A stretch of 64,000 nucleotides of DNA from Burkholderia guangdongensis (GTDB lineage Bacteria; Pseudomonadota; Gammaproteobacteria; Burkholderiales; Burkholderiaceae): positions 42,884 through 106,883 of the forward strand of contig NZ_JACBNX010000018.1 in assembly GCF_013403875.1 (NCBI RefSeq), given 5' to 3'. The translations under genes were made by a program, and so were the position numbers. Under the pieces are notes generated by a model that saw only the letters and a list, made by a program, of their open reading frames with translations, ran no database searches and was not told where the DNA came from. This document shows, one piece after another, positions 33,560-42,027 of the stretch (the first letter of the stretch is position 1; every line of letters begins with the position of its first letter).

Positions 33560-34647
33560 ACCAAGTGCAGAAGATCAAAGTGCTGTGCGTCGACGATTCG
33601 GCGCTGATCCGCAGCCTGATGACCGAGATCGTCAACGGCCAGTCCGACATGGAGGTCTGCGCGACTGCGCCCGATCCGCTCGTCGCGCGCGAGCTCATCA
33701 AGCAACACAACCCGGACGTGCTGACGCTCGACGTCGAGATGCCGCGCATGGACGGCCTCGACTTCCTCGAGCGGCTGATGCGGCTGCGGCCGATGCCGGT
33801 CGTGATGGTGTCGTCGCTGACCGAGCGCGGCTCGGAGATCACGCTGCGCGCGCTCGAGCTCGGCGCGGTCGATTTCGTCACGAAGCCGCGCGTCGGGATC
33901 CGCGACGGGCTGCTCGACTACGCGGAAAAGCTTGCGGATAAGATCCGCGCGGCGTCGCGCGCGCGCGTGCGGCACGCGCCGCAGCCGCACGCGGCGGTGC
34001 GCGCGGCCGGCCAGCAGGCGGCCGTGCCGATGCTGAACAACCCGCTCGTCAGCACCGAGAAGCTGCTGATCGTCGGCGCGTCGACGGGCGGCACCGAGGC
34101 GATTCGCGAAGTGCTGACGCCGCTGCCGCCGGACGCGCCCGCCGTGCTGATCGCGCAGCACATGCCGCCCGGCTTCACGAAGTCGTTCGCGCAGCGGCTG
34201 AACGGCCTGTGCCGGATCGCGGTGAAGGAAGCCGAGCACGGCGAGCGCGTGCTGCCCGGTCACGCGTACATCGCGCCGGGCCACGCGCATCTGGTGCTCG
34301 CGAGGAGCGGCGCGAACTACGTCGCGCACCTGTCGGAGGAGGCGCCGGTGAACCGGCACCGGCCGTCGGTCGACGTGCTGTTCCGCTCGGTGGCCGCGCA
34401 CGCGGGCAAGAACGCGATCGGCGTGATCCTGACCGGCATGGGCCGCGACGGTGCGGTCGGTCTGCTCGAGATGCGCCGCGCGGGCGCGTACACGCTTGCG
34501 CAGGACGAGGCGAGCTGCGTCGTGTTCGGGATGCCGCGCGAGGCGATCGCGGTCGGCGGCGCCGACGAGGTCGTGCCGCTCGCCGAGATGAGCCGGCGCG
34601 TGATGGCGCGGCTCGCGACGATGGGCGAGCGCGCGCAGCGCGTATAG
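33556..34647 (+). CDS. cheB: Protein-glutamate methylesterase CheB
   Basis: Response regulator/methylesterase of 363 residues that removes methyl groups from receptors. The receiver domain has Asp13/Asp14-type acids (CVDDSALIR), phospho-acceptor Asp59 (TLDVEMPRMDG) and Lys110 (DFVTKPR). The esterase domain carries the triad Ser176 (IVGASTGGTEA), His202 (LIAQHMPPGFT) and Asp298 (TGMGRDGAVG). Translation starts at GTG 33556, overlapping the cheD stop (GTGA) with a GGGGGGAG site upstream. Confidence 0.96.
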   Translation: MNQVQKIKVLCVDDSALIRSLMTEIVNGQSDMEVCATAPDPLVARELIKQHNPDVLTLDVEMPRMDGLDFLERLMRLRPMPVVMVSSLTERGSEITLRALELGAVDFVTKPRVGIRDGLLDYAEKLADKIRAASRARVRHAPQPHAAVRAAGQQAAVPMLNNPLVSTEKLLIVGASTGGTEAIREVLTPLPPDAPAVLIAQHMPPGFTKSFAQRLNGLCRIAVKEAEHGERVLPGHAYIAPGHAHLVLARSGANYVAHLSEEAPVNRHRPSVDVLFRSVAAHAGKNAIGVILTGMGRDGAVGLLEMRRAGAYTLAQDEASCVVFGMPREAIAVGGADEVVPLAEMSRRVMARLATMGERAQRV

Positions 34648-34668
34648 CGCGTATAGCGTGTATAGCGC
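34637..34668 (+). repeat. Triple 10-bp repeat at the cheB stop
   Basis: GCGTATAGC-type units occur three times in a row at and just after the cheB stop codon, each bringing a TAG in frame with or near the stop. Probably slippage product; no function seen. Confidence 0.5.
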
Positions 34669-34756
34669 CGTATTACGCATGTAGCCGTGCAACGAAAAAG
34701 CGGCGTGCGCGCTTCGCGCGGGCGCCGGCGGAATCGAATCTGAAAGAGGAATGAAG

Positions 34757-35152
34757 ATGGACAAGAACATGCGAATCCTGGTGGTGGACGATTTCCCGAC
34801 GATGCGCCGGATCGTCCGCAACCTGCTGAAGGAACTCGGCTACGGCAACGTCGACGAGGCCGAGGACGGCGCGGCGGCGCTCGTGCGGCTGCGCAACGGC
34901 GGGTTCGACTTCGTGATCTCCGACTGGAACATGCCGAACCTCGATGGCCTCGCGATGCTGCAGGCGATCCGCGCGGACGCGTCGCTGTCGCACCTGCCGG
35001 TGCTGATGGTGACGGCGGAGGCGAAGAAGGAGAACATCATCGCGGCCGCGCAGGCGGGCGCGAACGGCTACGTCGTGAAGCCGTTCACCGCGGCGACGCT
35101 CGACGAGAAGCTCGGCAAGATCATCGAGAAAATGGCGAAGGCGGGGGCGTGA
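34757..35152 (+). CDS. cheY: Chemotaxis response regulator CheY (motor-binding copy)
   Basis: Receiver of 131 residues, very like enteric CheY: MRILVVDDFPTMRRIVRNLL, FVISDWNMPNLDG, LMVTAEAKKENIIAAAQAGA, GYVVKPFTAATL. Asp11/Asp12, phospho-Asp56, Thr86 and Lys108 are present. Phosphorylated CheY binds FliM and changes rotation. ATG 34757 is favoured over ATG 34751 because AAGAGGA stands at the right distance and the family starts near it. Its stop overlaps the cheZ start. Confidence 0.96.
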   Translation: MDKNMRILVVDDFPTMRRIVRNLLKELGYGNVDEAEDGAAALVRLRNGGFDFVISDWNMPNLDGLAMLQAIRADASLSHLPVLMVTAEAKKENIIAAAQAGANGYVVKPFTAATLDEKLGKIIEKMAKAGA

Positions 35153-35940
35153 TGGAGCGGCCCACGCACTCTCTTCATTCGCCGTCCCACGACGGGGCGA
35201 GCCAGCATGCGTGGGACGGCCCGGCGGCGCATGCCGGCGCGGACCTTCCGCTCGACGGCCTGGCCGAGTCCGGCGATGCGTCGAGCGACCGGATCCTCGC
35301 GCGCATCGGCTACCTGACGCGCACGCTGCGCGATTCGATGCACGAGCTCGGGATCGACAAGCACGTCGAGCGTGCGGCGGAGGCGGTGCCCGACGCGCGC
35401 GACCGGCTGCGCTACGTCGCGTCGATGACCGAGCAGGCGGCCGAGCGCGTGCTGACCGCGATCGAGGTCGCGAAGCCGGTGCAGGAGCGCGTGCAGAACG
35501 AGGCCGAGGCGCTCGACGCGCGCTGGGCGCAGTGGTACGCGGCGCCGATCGAGCGCGCGGAGGTGCGCGAGCTGATGGACGACACGCGCGCGTTCCTCGG
35601 CGCACTGCCGGCCGCGACCGCCGCGACCAACGCGCAGCTGCTCGAGATCATGCTCGCGCAGGACTTCCAGGATCTGACCGGGCAGGTGATCAAGAAGATC
35701 ATGGAGATGGTCTATCTGATCGAGCAGCAACTGCTGGGCGTGCTGATCGAGAACATCGCGCCCGAGCGGCGCGAGCAGTTCGCGGCGACGGCCGCGGCGT
35801 TCGCGGCCGAGCGGTCGGCGGGTGCCGCCGCGAGCCCCGACGCGCTGCTGAACGGCCCGCAGATCGCGCCCGAGGGCAAGGCCGACGTCGTGCAGGACCA
35901 GGCGCAGGTCGACGATCTGCTCGCGAGCCTCGGCTTTTGA
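35152..35940 (+). CDS. cheZ: CheY phosphatase CheZ
   Basis: Dephosphorylates CheY-P; 262 residues, slightly longer than the 214 of E. coli. The long four-helix bundle has the catalytic Gln in QDFQDLTGQVIKKIMEMV, and the C-terminal CheY-binding peptide is VDDLLASLGF, as in the family. The N-terminal about 35 residues are His/Ser/Gly-rich and variable. ATG 35152 shares a base with the cheY stop (TGATG); a GTG at 35149 is possible. Confidence 0.94.
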   Translation: MERPTHSLHSPSHDGASQHAWDGPAAHAGADLPLDGLAESGDASSDRILARIGYLTRTLRDSMHELGIDKHVERAAEAVPDARDRLRYVASMTEQAAERVLTAIEVAKPVQERVQNEAEALDARWAQWYAAPIERAEVRELMDDTRAFLGALPAATAATNAQLLEIMLAQDFQDLTGQVIKKIMEMVYLIEQQLLGVLIENIAPERREQFAATAAAFAAERSAGAAASPDALLNGPQIAPEGKADVVQDQAQVDDLLASLGF

Positions 35941-36147
35941 GCACGCGGCCGGAATGGCTCTGAGACGGCTCTGATACGGCGCCGAGACTGATCTGACACA
36001 GTCTTACGCCGCTCTTTTGACACGGCGACACACTCAGCAGGCATACTACGTTTCACCGTCGGCCGAACGACCGGCGTTCAGTCAAAAGCAGGGCGGCGCC
36101 GAGCGTCACGAGCCCGCCCGTATCGAGGGCAGTCCCGAGGGGGCAGT

Positions 36148-36651
36148 GTGGAACTGAAACGTATGAGCCGGGCCGCCGCCAGCGTTGCGGCCGCAACGAG
36201 CGTGCTGTGGGCCGTCCACGCGCGCGCGGAACTGGGCGGCGCGCCGATGACGCCGCCGGCGAACGACATCGCGGCGACCGTCCGCACGCTGCAGCGCAGC
36301 GTGCTCGCGGCGGCGAGCGCACCGGCGGCCGCGGCCGCCTATACCGTCCGGGAAGTCACGCTCGGCTCGGGCACGGTGATCCACGAATACGTGTCCACGG
36401 CGGGTGACGTGTTCGGCGTCGCGTGGCAGGGCCCGACGATACCCGATCTCCGCTCGATCTTCGGCACCTACTACGCGCAATACCAGGCCGGCGTCGCGTC
36501 GGCCCACGCGGCGCACGGCTGGCGTGCGCCGGTGTCCGTCACGACGAGCGGGCTCGTCGTGCGCACCGGCGGGCACATGGGCGCGTTCTCCGGCCAGGCG
36601 TGGCTGCCGCAGGCGCTGCCTGCCGGCATGACCGGCAACGATATCCAGTGA
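36148..36651 (+). CDS. DUF2844-family exported protein
   Basis: Exported protein of 167 residues of unknown function. An N-terminal signal peptide (SRAAASVAAATSVLWAVHARA) is followed by a domain with YTVREVTLGSGTVIHEYVST, VFGVAWQGPTIPDLRSIFGTYY and a C-terminal RTGGHMGAFSGQAWLPQ, which I recognise as DUF2844. GTG 36148 with GAGGGGG upstream fits; ATG 36163 is an alternative. TTGACA at 36017-36022 may belong to its promoter but the spacing to CATACT is long (19). The next gene, DUF3443, is its usual partner, so a joint role is likely. Confidence 0.8.
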   Translation: MELKRMSRAAASVAAATSVLWAVHARAELGGAPMTPPANDIAATVRTLQRSVLAAASAPAAAAAYTVREVTLGSGTVIHEYVSTAGDVFGVAWQGPTIPDLRSIFGTYYAQYQAGVASAHAAHGWRAPVSVTTSGLVVRTGGHMGAFSGQAWLPQALPAGMTGNDIQ

Positions 36652-36667
36652 CGGCGGGAGAGCGATC

Positions 36668-37924
36668 GTGCGAATTCATCACACTCTGATCGGCCGGCTC
36701 GGTGCGCTGCGCCTGGTATTCATGATGGCCGCGATGGCCGCGCTCGTTGCCGCATGCGGCGGCGGGGACGGTGGCGGCAGCGGCGGCGGCGGCGGTCTGT
36801 CGACGGGCACCGGCACCGGTTCGTCCAGCGTAGCGAACACGACGGCCATCACCGTCGACGCCGGCGTCGCGAACTTCGTGAACATCCCGACCGTCAGCGT
36901 GACGGTCTGCGCGCCGGGCACGTCGAACTGCCAGGTCGTCGACCACGTGCTCGTCGACACCGGCTCGTTCGGGCTGCGCCTCGTCAGCGGCGCGGTGTCG
37001 GGCCTGCTTCCCAGCCTGCCGGTCGAGACGGTCGGCGGCGCGACGCTCGCCGAATGCGGCACGTTCGTGTCGAGCTTCACGTGGGGCTCGGTGCGCACCG
37101 CCGACCTGAAGATCGCCGGCGAGCAGGCGAGCGCGCTGCCGGTGCAGATCCTCGGCGATCTCGGCTCGTCGAACGTGCCGACGTCGTGCTCGGGCGGCGG
37201 CACGCCGGCCAACACCGCAAGTATCCTCGGCGCGAACGGCATCCTCGGCATCGGGCCGGCGCCGAATGACTGCGGGTCGAACTGCCTGGCGTCGGCGACC
37301 TACAGCGTCTATTACGCGTGCCCGAGCGGCAACGCGAGCTGCGCGCAGACGGCGGTGTCGAGTTCGCAGCTGGTTGCGAATCCGGTGCATCGTTTCGCGT
37401 CCGACAACAACGGCGTGATCGTGCAGATGCCGGCGGTGGCGGCGAACGGGCAGGCGAGCGCGACCGGCCAGCTGATCTTCGGGATCGGTACGCAGACCAA
37501 CAACACGCTCGGCGCAACGACGGTGATGACGTCGGCCAGCAACGGCGACATCACCGGCACACTGCTTGGCAAGACCGTGACCGCGTTCTTCGATACCGGC
37601 TCGAACGGGTACTTCTTCGACGATCCGTCGCAGATCCAGTGCACCACCACCACCAACAACGATTTCTACTGCCCATCGTCGACGACGAGCTACACGGCAA
37701 CGGTAAGGGGCCAGAACAGCCAGCAGGCGAACGTGACGATGTCGGTCGCGAACGCGAATACACTGTTCGCGAGCGCGAACTACGCGCTGGATGATCTCGC
37801 CGGGCCGTACAACGGCAAGGGCACGACGCTCGACGTCGGCATGCCGTACTTCTACGGCAGGACCCTCTACTTCGGGATGGACCGGACCGCGAGCGGCGGC
37901 GCGGCGCCTTTCGTCGCGTTCTGA
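36668..37924 (+). CDS. DUF3443-family lipoprotein with two DTGS motifs
   Basis: Predicted lipoprotein of 418 residues. The signal ends in LVAAC with lipid-accepting Cys30, then a Gly/Ser-rich spacer. The body shows VLVDTGSFGLRL (Asp97) and AFFDTGSNGYFF (Asp309), two copies of the hydrophobic-hydrophobic-D-T-G-S pattern of pepsin-like aspartic peptidases, about 212 residues apart, and NGILGIGP near 190-197, which resembles the pepsin hydrophobic-hydrophobic-Gly segment. Several Cys pairs suggest disulphides in the periplasm or on the surface. The DUF3443 name is from recognition; peptidase activity is inference. It starts at GTG 36668 and follows DUF2844 by 16 bases. Confidence 0.82.
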   Translation: MRIHHTLIGRLGALRLVFMMAAMAALVAACGGGDGGGSGGGGGLSTGTGTGSSSVANTTAITVDAGVANFVNIPTVSVTVCAPGTSNCQVVDHVLVDTGSFGLRLVSGAVSGLLPSLPVETVGGATLAECGTFVSSFTWGSVRTADLKIAGEQASALPVQILGDLGSSNVPTSCSGGGTPANTASILGANGILGIGPAPNDCGSNCLASATYSVYYACPSGNASCAQTAVSSSQLVANPVHRFASDNNGVIVQMPAVAANGQASATGQLIFGIGTQTNNTLGATTVMTSASNGDITGTLLGKTVTAFFDTGSNGYFFDDPSQIQCTTTTNNDFYCPSSTTSYTATVRGQNSQQANVTMSVANANTLFASANYALDDLAGPYNGKGTTLDVGMPYFYGRTLYFGMDRTASGGAAPFVAF

Positions 37925-37951
37925 CCGTCCTGACATCGAGGAGGTTTCGCC

Positions 37952-38449
37952 ATGAGCGCGCGCGTACAACGCATCACGCCGTTCCTGTGGTTCGATCGCG
38001 AGGCCGAGGCCGCCGCCACGTTCTACGTGTCGGTGTTCGACCATGCGCGCATCACGCGCACGGTCCGGTACGGGAAGGCGGGCGCGCATGCGTCCGGCCA
38101 GACCGAGGGGGCGGTGATGACGGTCGCGTTCGAGCTCGACGGGCAGTCGTTCGTCGCGCTGAACGGCGGGCCGGCGTTCCAGATCGGGCCGGCAGTGTCG
38201 TTCGTCGTCAACTGCGTGACGCAGGCGGAGATCGACCATTACTGGACGCGCCTCGCTGAAGGCGGCGACGAGCGCGCGCAGCAGTGCGGCTGGCTGAAGG
38301 ACCGCTTCGGCGTGTCGTGGCAGATCGTGCCGGTGCAACTGCCGACGCTGGTCGACGACGGCGATCCGGCACGCGCCCAGCGCGTGATGGAGGCGCTGCT
38401 GCAGATGAAGAAGATCGATCTCGCCGCGTTGCAGCGCGCGGCGGCGTGA
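37952..38449 (+). CDS. VOC-superfamily protein, PhnB/YjdN-like
   Basis: Cytosolic protein of 165 residues with the vicinal-oxygen-chelate fold. It begins RITPFLWFDREAEAAATFYV and shows MTVAFELDGQSFVALNGGPAF and SFVVNC-TQAEIDHYWTRLAE, the pattern of the 3-demethylubiquinone-methyltransferase-named PhnB group. GGGDERAQQCGWLKDRFGVSWQIVP is also typical (split here as GGDERAQQCGWLKDR and FGVSWQIVP). The biochemical role of the group is unclear. GAGGAGG before ATG 37952 is a strong ribosome binding site. The next 285 bases to flhB hold no gene. Confidence 0.85.
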   Translation: MSARVQRITPFLWFDREAEAAATFYVSVFDHARITRTVRYGKAGAHASGQTEGAVMTVAFELDGQSFVALNGGPAFQIGPAVSFVVNCVTQAEIDHYWTRLAEGGDERAQQCGWLKDRFGVSWQIVPVQLPTLVDDGDPARAQRVMEALLQMKKIDLAALQRAAA

Positions 38450-38734
38450 TGCCGCGCCAGGCCGTACCGGTCGGCACCCGGTAGCGCTAGGTAACACCGG
38501 GTAGCACCCGCCCCCGACTTCCACACCGCCCCCCCAATTCCGCCATCACCGCGCTCGCGGACGGGCGCTCGCGCCCCTGTCCGCGTGGCTTTCGCGCGTC
38601 CTCGCCCTCGCTCCCGATTCCCCGAAATACCGCCCTTTCCCGGCTTTCCTCGACCGATCGCCGCTTGACCGCCGCGGGAATAATCGATCCCACTGAAAAG
38701 CGGCATTCTGCCGCGTTCCCGAACGGAGGCCCGC

Positions 38735-39928
38735 GTGGCAGACGAGAGCAATCTCGACAGAACAGAAGCCGCCACTCCTCGGCGCCGCGAGAAGGCGCGC
38801 GAGGACGGGCAGGTCGCGCGCTCGCGCGAGCTGGCTTCGTTCGCGCTGCTCGCGGCGGGTTTCTACGGCGCGTGGCTGCTTGCGGGGCCGATCGGCGGGC
38901 ACCTGCGGTCGATGCTGCGCAACGCGTTCACGTTCGACCGCGCGGCCGCGTTCGACACGCACCGGATGGTCGCCGAGGCCGGCAGCGCCGGCGCCGACGG
39001 CCTCGCCGCGCTCGCGCCGCTGCTTGCGCTGACCGGCGTCGCCGCGCTGTGCGCGCCGATGGCGCTCGGCGGCTGGCTGATCTCGTCGAAGACGTTCGAG
39101 CTGAAGTTCGACCGGCTGAACCCGATCGTGGGCTTCGGCCGGATTTTCTCGATCCAGGGGCCGATCCAGCTCGGGATGTCGATTGCGAAGACGCTGGTCG
39201 TCGGCGGGATCGGCGGCTTCGCGATCTGGCGCAGCAAGGACGCGCTGCTCGGCCTCGCGACGCAGCCGCTCGACGTCGCGCTCGCCGACGCGCTGCACCT
39301 GATCGCCGTCTGCTGCGGCACGACGGTTGCCGGGATGCTCGTCGTCGCCGCGCTCGACGTGCCCTACCAACTCTGGCAACACAACAAGAAGCTGCGCATG
39401 ACGAAGGAAGAGGTGAAGCGCGAGCATCGCGAGAACGAAGGCGATCCGCACGTGAAAGGCCGGATCCGCCAGCAGCAGCGCGCGCTCGCGCGCCGCCGGA
39501 TGATGGCGGCGGTGCCGGGCGCCGACGTCGTCGTCACGAACCCGACGCATTTCGCGGTCGCGCTGCGGTACACCGATGGCGAGATGCGCGCGCCGAAGGT
39601 CGTCGCGAAGGGCGTGAACCTCGTCGCCGCGCGGATCCGCGAGCTTGCCGCCGAACATGGCGTGCCGCTGCTCGAGGCGCCGCCGCTCGCGCGCGCGCTG
39701 TATCACAACGTCGAGCTCGAGCGCGAGATTCCCGGCTCGCTGTACGCGGCGGTCGCCGAAGTGCTCGCGTGGGTCTATCAGCTCAAGCGCTTCCGCACCG
39801 AAGGCGGCGCCGTGCCGGTCGCGCCGGTCGATCTCGACGTGCCGGCCGAGCTCGACAAGGGCACGCGGATCGACGCCGGCGACGAGCACGAGGAAGCCGA
39901 CGAAGCGCTCGGCGGAGACGCAGCATGA
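38735..39928 (+). CDS. flhB: Flagellar type III export switch protein FlhB
   Basis: Inner-membrane export-gate component of 397 residues with four helices in the N-terminal half and a self-cleaving cytoplasmic half. The autocleavage site is Asn269-Pro270-Thr271-His272 in VVTNPTHFAVAL, at the same numbering as E. coli FlhB. It starts ADESNLDRTEAATPRRREKA, which is usual, from GTG 38735 with GGAGG upstream. Its stop overlaps the flhA ATG. It opens the flhB-flhA-flhF-flhG-fliA operon. Confidence 0.97.
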   Translation: MADESNLDRTEAATPRRREKAREDGQVARSRELASFALLAAGFYGAWLLAGPIGGHLRSMLRNAFTFDRAAAFDTHRMVAEAGSAGADGLAALAPLLALTGVAALCAPMALGGWLISSKTFELKFDRLNPIVGFGRIFSIQGPIQLGMSIAKTLVVGGIGGFAIWRSKDALLGLATQPLDVALADALHLIAVCCGTTVAGMLVVAALDVPYQLWQHNKKLRMTKEEVKREHRENEGDPHVKGRIRQQQRALARRRMMAAVPGADVVVTNPTHFAVALRYTDGEMRAPKVVAKGVNLVAARIRELAAEHGVPLLEAPPLARALYHNVELEREIPGSLYAAVAEVLAWVYQLKRFRTEGGAVPVAPVDLDVPAELDKGTRIDAGDEHEEADEALGGDAA

Positions 39929-42027
39929 ACATGCCCGCCGCGTTCCTCGGCAAGCGCTCGAAGCAGTTCGCGGACGCGAACCTGCGCGCGCTCGCCGGCC
40001 CGATCCTGATCTGCATGATCCTCGGGATGATGATCCTGCCGCTGCCGCCGCTGCTGCTGGATCTGCTGTTCACGTTCAACATCGCGCTGTCGGTGATGGT
40101 GCTGCTCGTCAGCATGTACACGATGAAGCCGCTCGATTTCGCTGCGTTCCCGAGCGTGCTGCTGTTCTCGACGCTGCTGCGGCTGTCGCTGAACGTCGCG
40201 TCGACGCGCGTCGTGCTGCTCGAAGGGCATACCGGCCCCGACGCGGCCGGCCATGTGATCGAGGCGTTCGGTCATTTTCTCGTGGGCGGCAATTTCGCGG
40301 TCGGCATCGTCGTGTTCGTGATCCTGATGATCATCAACTTCATGGTGATCACGAAGGGCGCGGGGCGGATCGCCGAAGTGTCCGCGCGCTTCACGCTCGA
40401 CGCGATGCCCGGCAAGCAGATGGCGATCGACGCCGACCTGAACGCGGGCCTCATCAACGAGGAGCAGGCGAGAAAGCGCCGCCAGACCGTCGCGCAGGAA
40501 GCGGAGTTTTACGGCTCGATGGACGGCGCGTCGAAGTTCGTGCGCGGCGACGCGATCGCGGGCCTGATCATCATGGCGATCAACGTGATCGGCGGGCTGA
40601 TCGTCGGGATGCTGCAGCACGACATGAGCTTCGCGGACGCCGGCACGAACTACACGCTGCTGACGATCGGCGACGGCCTCGTCGCGCAGATTCCGTCGCT
40701 CGTGATCTCGACCGCGGCCGGCGTGATCGTGTCGCGCGTCGCGACCGACGAGGACATCGGCACGCAGCTCACCGGCCAGCTGTTCGCGAACCCGCGCGTG
40801 CTGATGATCACCGGCACGATCATCGCGGGGATGGGGCTGATTCCGGAGATGCCGCACGTCGCGTTCCTGCTGCTCGGCGGCGGCGCGATCTGGCTCTCGC
40901 GCACGCAGACGAAGCGCGCGGCCGCGCGCAAGGCCGCCGGCGACCTGACCGACGTCGCGCCGGCCGCCGCGCTGCCCGCTGACAGCCATGAAGCGACCTG
41001 GGACGACGTGCAGCTGATCGACACGCTCGGCCTCGAGGTCGGCTACCGGCTGATTCCGCTCGTCGACAAGAACAGCGACGGTGAGCTGCTGAAGCGGATC
41101 AAGAGCATCCGCAAGAAGTTCGCGCAGGAGATCGGCTTCCTGCCGCCGGTGATCCACATCCGCGACAACCTCGAGCTGCGGCCGAACGCGTACCGGATCG
41201 CGCTGAAGGGCGTCGAGATCGGCACCGGCGAAGCGCAGCCGGGCCAGTGGCTCGCGATCAACCCGGGCCAGGTGAGCGCCGCGCTGCCCGGCGCGCCGAC
41301 GCAGGATCCGGCGTTCGGGCTGCCGGCGGTGTGGATCGACGCGGCGCTGCGCGAGCAGGCGCAGGTGTATGGCTACACCGTCGTCGACGCGAGCACGGTC
41401 GTCGCGACGCACCTGAATCATCTCGTCGTGCAGCACGCGTCGGAGCTGCTCGGCCGCCAGGAAGTGCAGGCGCTGATCGAGCGCACCGGCAAGGATGCGC
41501 CGTCGCTCGTCGAGGATCTGGTGCCGAAGACGATCTCGCTGACGACGCTGCACAAGGTGCTGCAGAACCTGCTCGAGGAAGGCGTGCCGATCCGCGACAT
41601 GCGCACGATCGTCGAGGCGGTGTCGGAGCACGCGGCCCGCCTGCCGGACGCGTACGACCTGACCGCCGCGGTGCGCCTCGCGCTCGGCCGCGCGATCACG
41701 CAGCAGTGGTATCCGGGCGCGGGCGAGATGCAGGTGATGGGGCTCGATTCGAATCTCGAGCGCGTGCTGTCGCAGGCGCTCGCCACCGGCGCGAACCCGG
41801 GCCTCGAGCCCGGCCTCGCGCACTCGCTGCTGACCGGCACGCAGGACGCGATCCAGCGCCAGCAGAACCAGGGTCTGCCGCCCGTGCTGCTCGTGCAGCA
41901 CGCGCTGCGCGCGATGCTCGCGCGCTTCCTGCGGCGCAGCCTGCCGCAACTGAAGGTGCTGTCGTATGCCGAGGTGCCGGATACGCGCACGATCAAGGTC
42001 GTTAATGTCATCGGGGGTTCAGCTTGA
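39925..42027 (+). CDS. flhA: Flagellar export apparatus protein FlhA
   Basis: Main export-gate component of 700 residues. Eight membrane helices fill about residues 15-315, including the cytoplasmic FHIPEP-type loop (VITKGAGRIAEVSARFTLDA, MPGKQMAIDADLNAGLINE). The C-terminal cytoplasmic ring domain covers about 355-700. ATG 39925 overlaps flhB (ATGA). Length and sequence match family norms. Confidence 0.97.
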   Translation: MNMPAAFLGKRSKQFADANLRALAGPILICMILGMMILPLPPLLLDLLFTFNIALSVMVLLVSMYTMKPLDFAAFPSVLLFSTLLRLSLNVASTRVVLLEGHTGPDAAGHVIEAFGHFLVGGNFAVGIVVFVILMIINFMVITKGAGRIAEVSARFTLDAMPGKQMAIDADLNAGLINEEQARKRRQTVAQEAEFYGSMDGASKFVRGDAIAGLIIMAINVIGGLIVGMLQHDMSFADAGTNYTLLTIGDGLVAQIPSLVISTAAGVIVSRVATDEDIGTQLTGQLFANPRVLMITGTIIAGMGLIPEMPHVAFLLLGGGAIWLSRTQTKRAAARKAAGDLTDVAPAAALPADSHEATWDDVQLIDTLGLEVGYRLIPLVDKNSDGELLKRIKSIRKKFAQEIGFLPPVIHIRDNLELRPNAYRIALKGVEIGTGEAQPGQWLAINPGQVSAALPGAPTQDPAFGLPAVWIDAALREQAQVYGYTVVDASTVVATHLNHLVVQHASELLGRQEVQALIERTGKDAPSLVEDLVPKTISLTTLHKVLQNLLEEGVPIRDMRTIVEAVSEHAARLPDAYDLTAAVRLALGRAITQQWYPGAGEMQVMGLDSNLERVLSQALATGANPGLEPGLAHSLLTGTQDAIQRQQNQGLPPVLLVQHALRAMLARFLRRSLPQLKVLSYAEVPDTRTIKVVNVIGGSA

